From contig QNQO01000600.1 of assembly GCA_003290165.1 (NCBI GenBank), forward strand, positions 434,001-498,000: a stretch of DNA of 64,000 nt. The letters are read 5' to 3'. Numbering within the stretch: position 1 is the stretch's first letter; every line of letters starts with the position of its first letter. Positions 63,865 to 64,000 of this stretch are shown one piece after another. The notes under the pieces were generated by a model that was not told the DNA's origin, made no database searches, and saw only the letters and a list, made by a program, of their open reading frames with translations. Source of the DNA: Berberis thunbergii (Eukaryota; Streptophyta; Magnoliopsida; Ranunculales; Berberidaceae). The position numbers and the translations under genes are program-made.

Positions 63865-64000
63865 CTCCAAATCAAACAATGACAATTATCAATTAAAAGA
63901 ATCTTCATTTTAATAGCCTAAATATTAAAAAGTAAAAGAAGGGGAAATGGGGGGTGGCAGTTGAGTTTAGCGTGCTACCTTGCATTTTCCTTCAGCCATT

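Overview
The window is nuclear DNA of a flowering plant, most likely a eudicot and probably woody. It has GT-AG introns, AT-rich introns and spacers, plant-type chloroplast leader sequences, and a very high load of plant transposons nested in one another. No species is assigned. Nothing bacterial, viral or organellar was recognised.

Genes that look intact. (1) S-adenosylmethionine synthetase, + strand, coding 8113-9285, with a 2.5 kb intron in its 5' leader that carries a LINE fragment. (2) A 126-residue thioredoxin-like 3-3 protein on the - strand. Its three coding exons (20122-19988, 19781-19756, 10402-10183) are separated by one small and one about 9.35 kb intron filled with transposons. 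(3) Head to head with it, 189 bp away, an eight-exon + strand gene (20312-23710) for a 219-residue predicted chloroplast protein of unknown function.

Broken genes. A glyoxalase I gene (- strand, 35966-26571) has eight recognisable exon remnants with a nonsense codon, a frameshift, damaged splice sites and four large insertions. A FAR1-related sequence (FRS) gene (+ strand, about 47920-57075) is decayed and cut in two.

The most striking object is a 7,460-bp CACTA-type DNA transposon (48671-56130, target duplication TCA) inserted in the FRS gene. Instead of transposase it carries exon-intron fragments of at least four unrelated host genes, all in the same orientation: a UPF0587/CZIB-like zinc protein, the ALG3 mannosyltransferase, the ADA2 transcriptional adaptor and nuclear poly(A) polymerase. 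It is a multi-gene 'Pack-CACTA' element.

Repeat landscape, left to right: the right end of a hAT-like element at base 1; an LTR retrotransposon (11516-17490) carrying two hAT-like elements and internal ~120-bp tandem repeats; a Harbinger-like element (17589-19691); a hAT-like element (24815-25689); a minus-strand LTR element (28292-31449, TSD AAAAT) with a hAT-like element inside; another hAT-like element (33774-34418) and a MITE (34764-35516) in the dead glyoxalase gene; a 1.5-kb hAT-like element (37820-39362); a ~160-bp satellite array (about 39480-44855) interrupted by a hAT-like element (41802-42955); and a Ty3/gypsy gag region (about 58830-62640) interrupted inside the gag frame by a hAT-like element (59548-60779). 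Eight hAT-like insertions have both ends visible and recognisable 8-bp duplications (five exact as read here, three with one mismatch).

At the right edge (- strand) single exons resembling a tryptophan-aminotransferase-related protein and a GH35 beta-galactosidase lie about 110 bp apart, a possible second case of gene capture or pseudogene juxtaposition.
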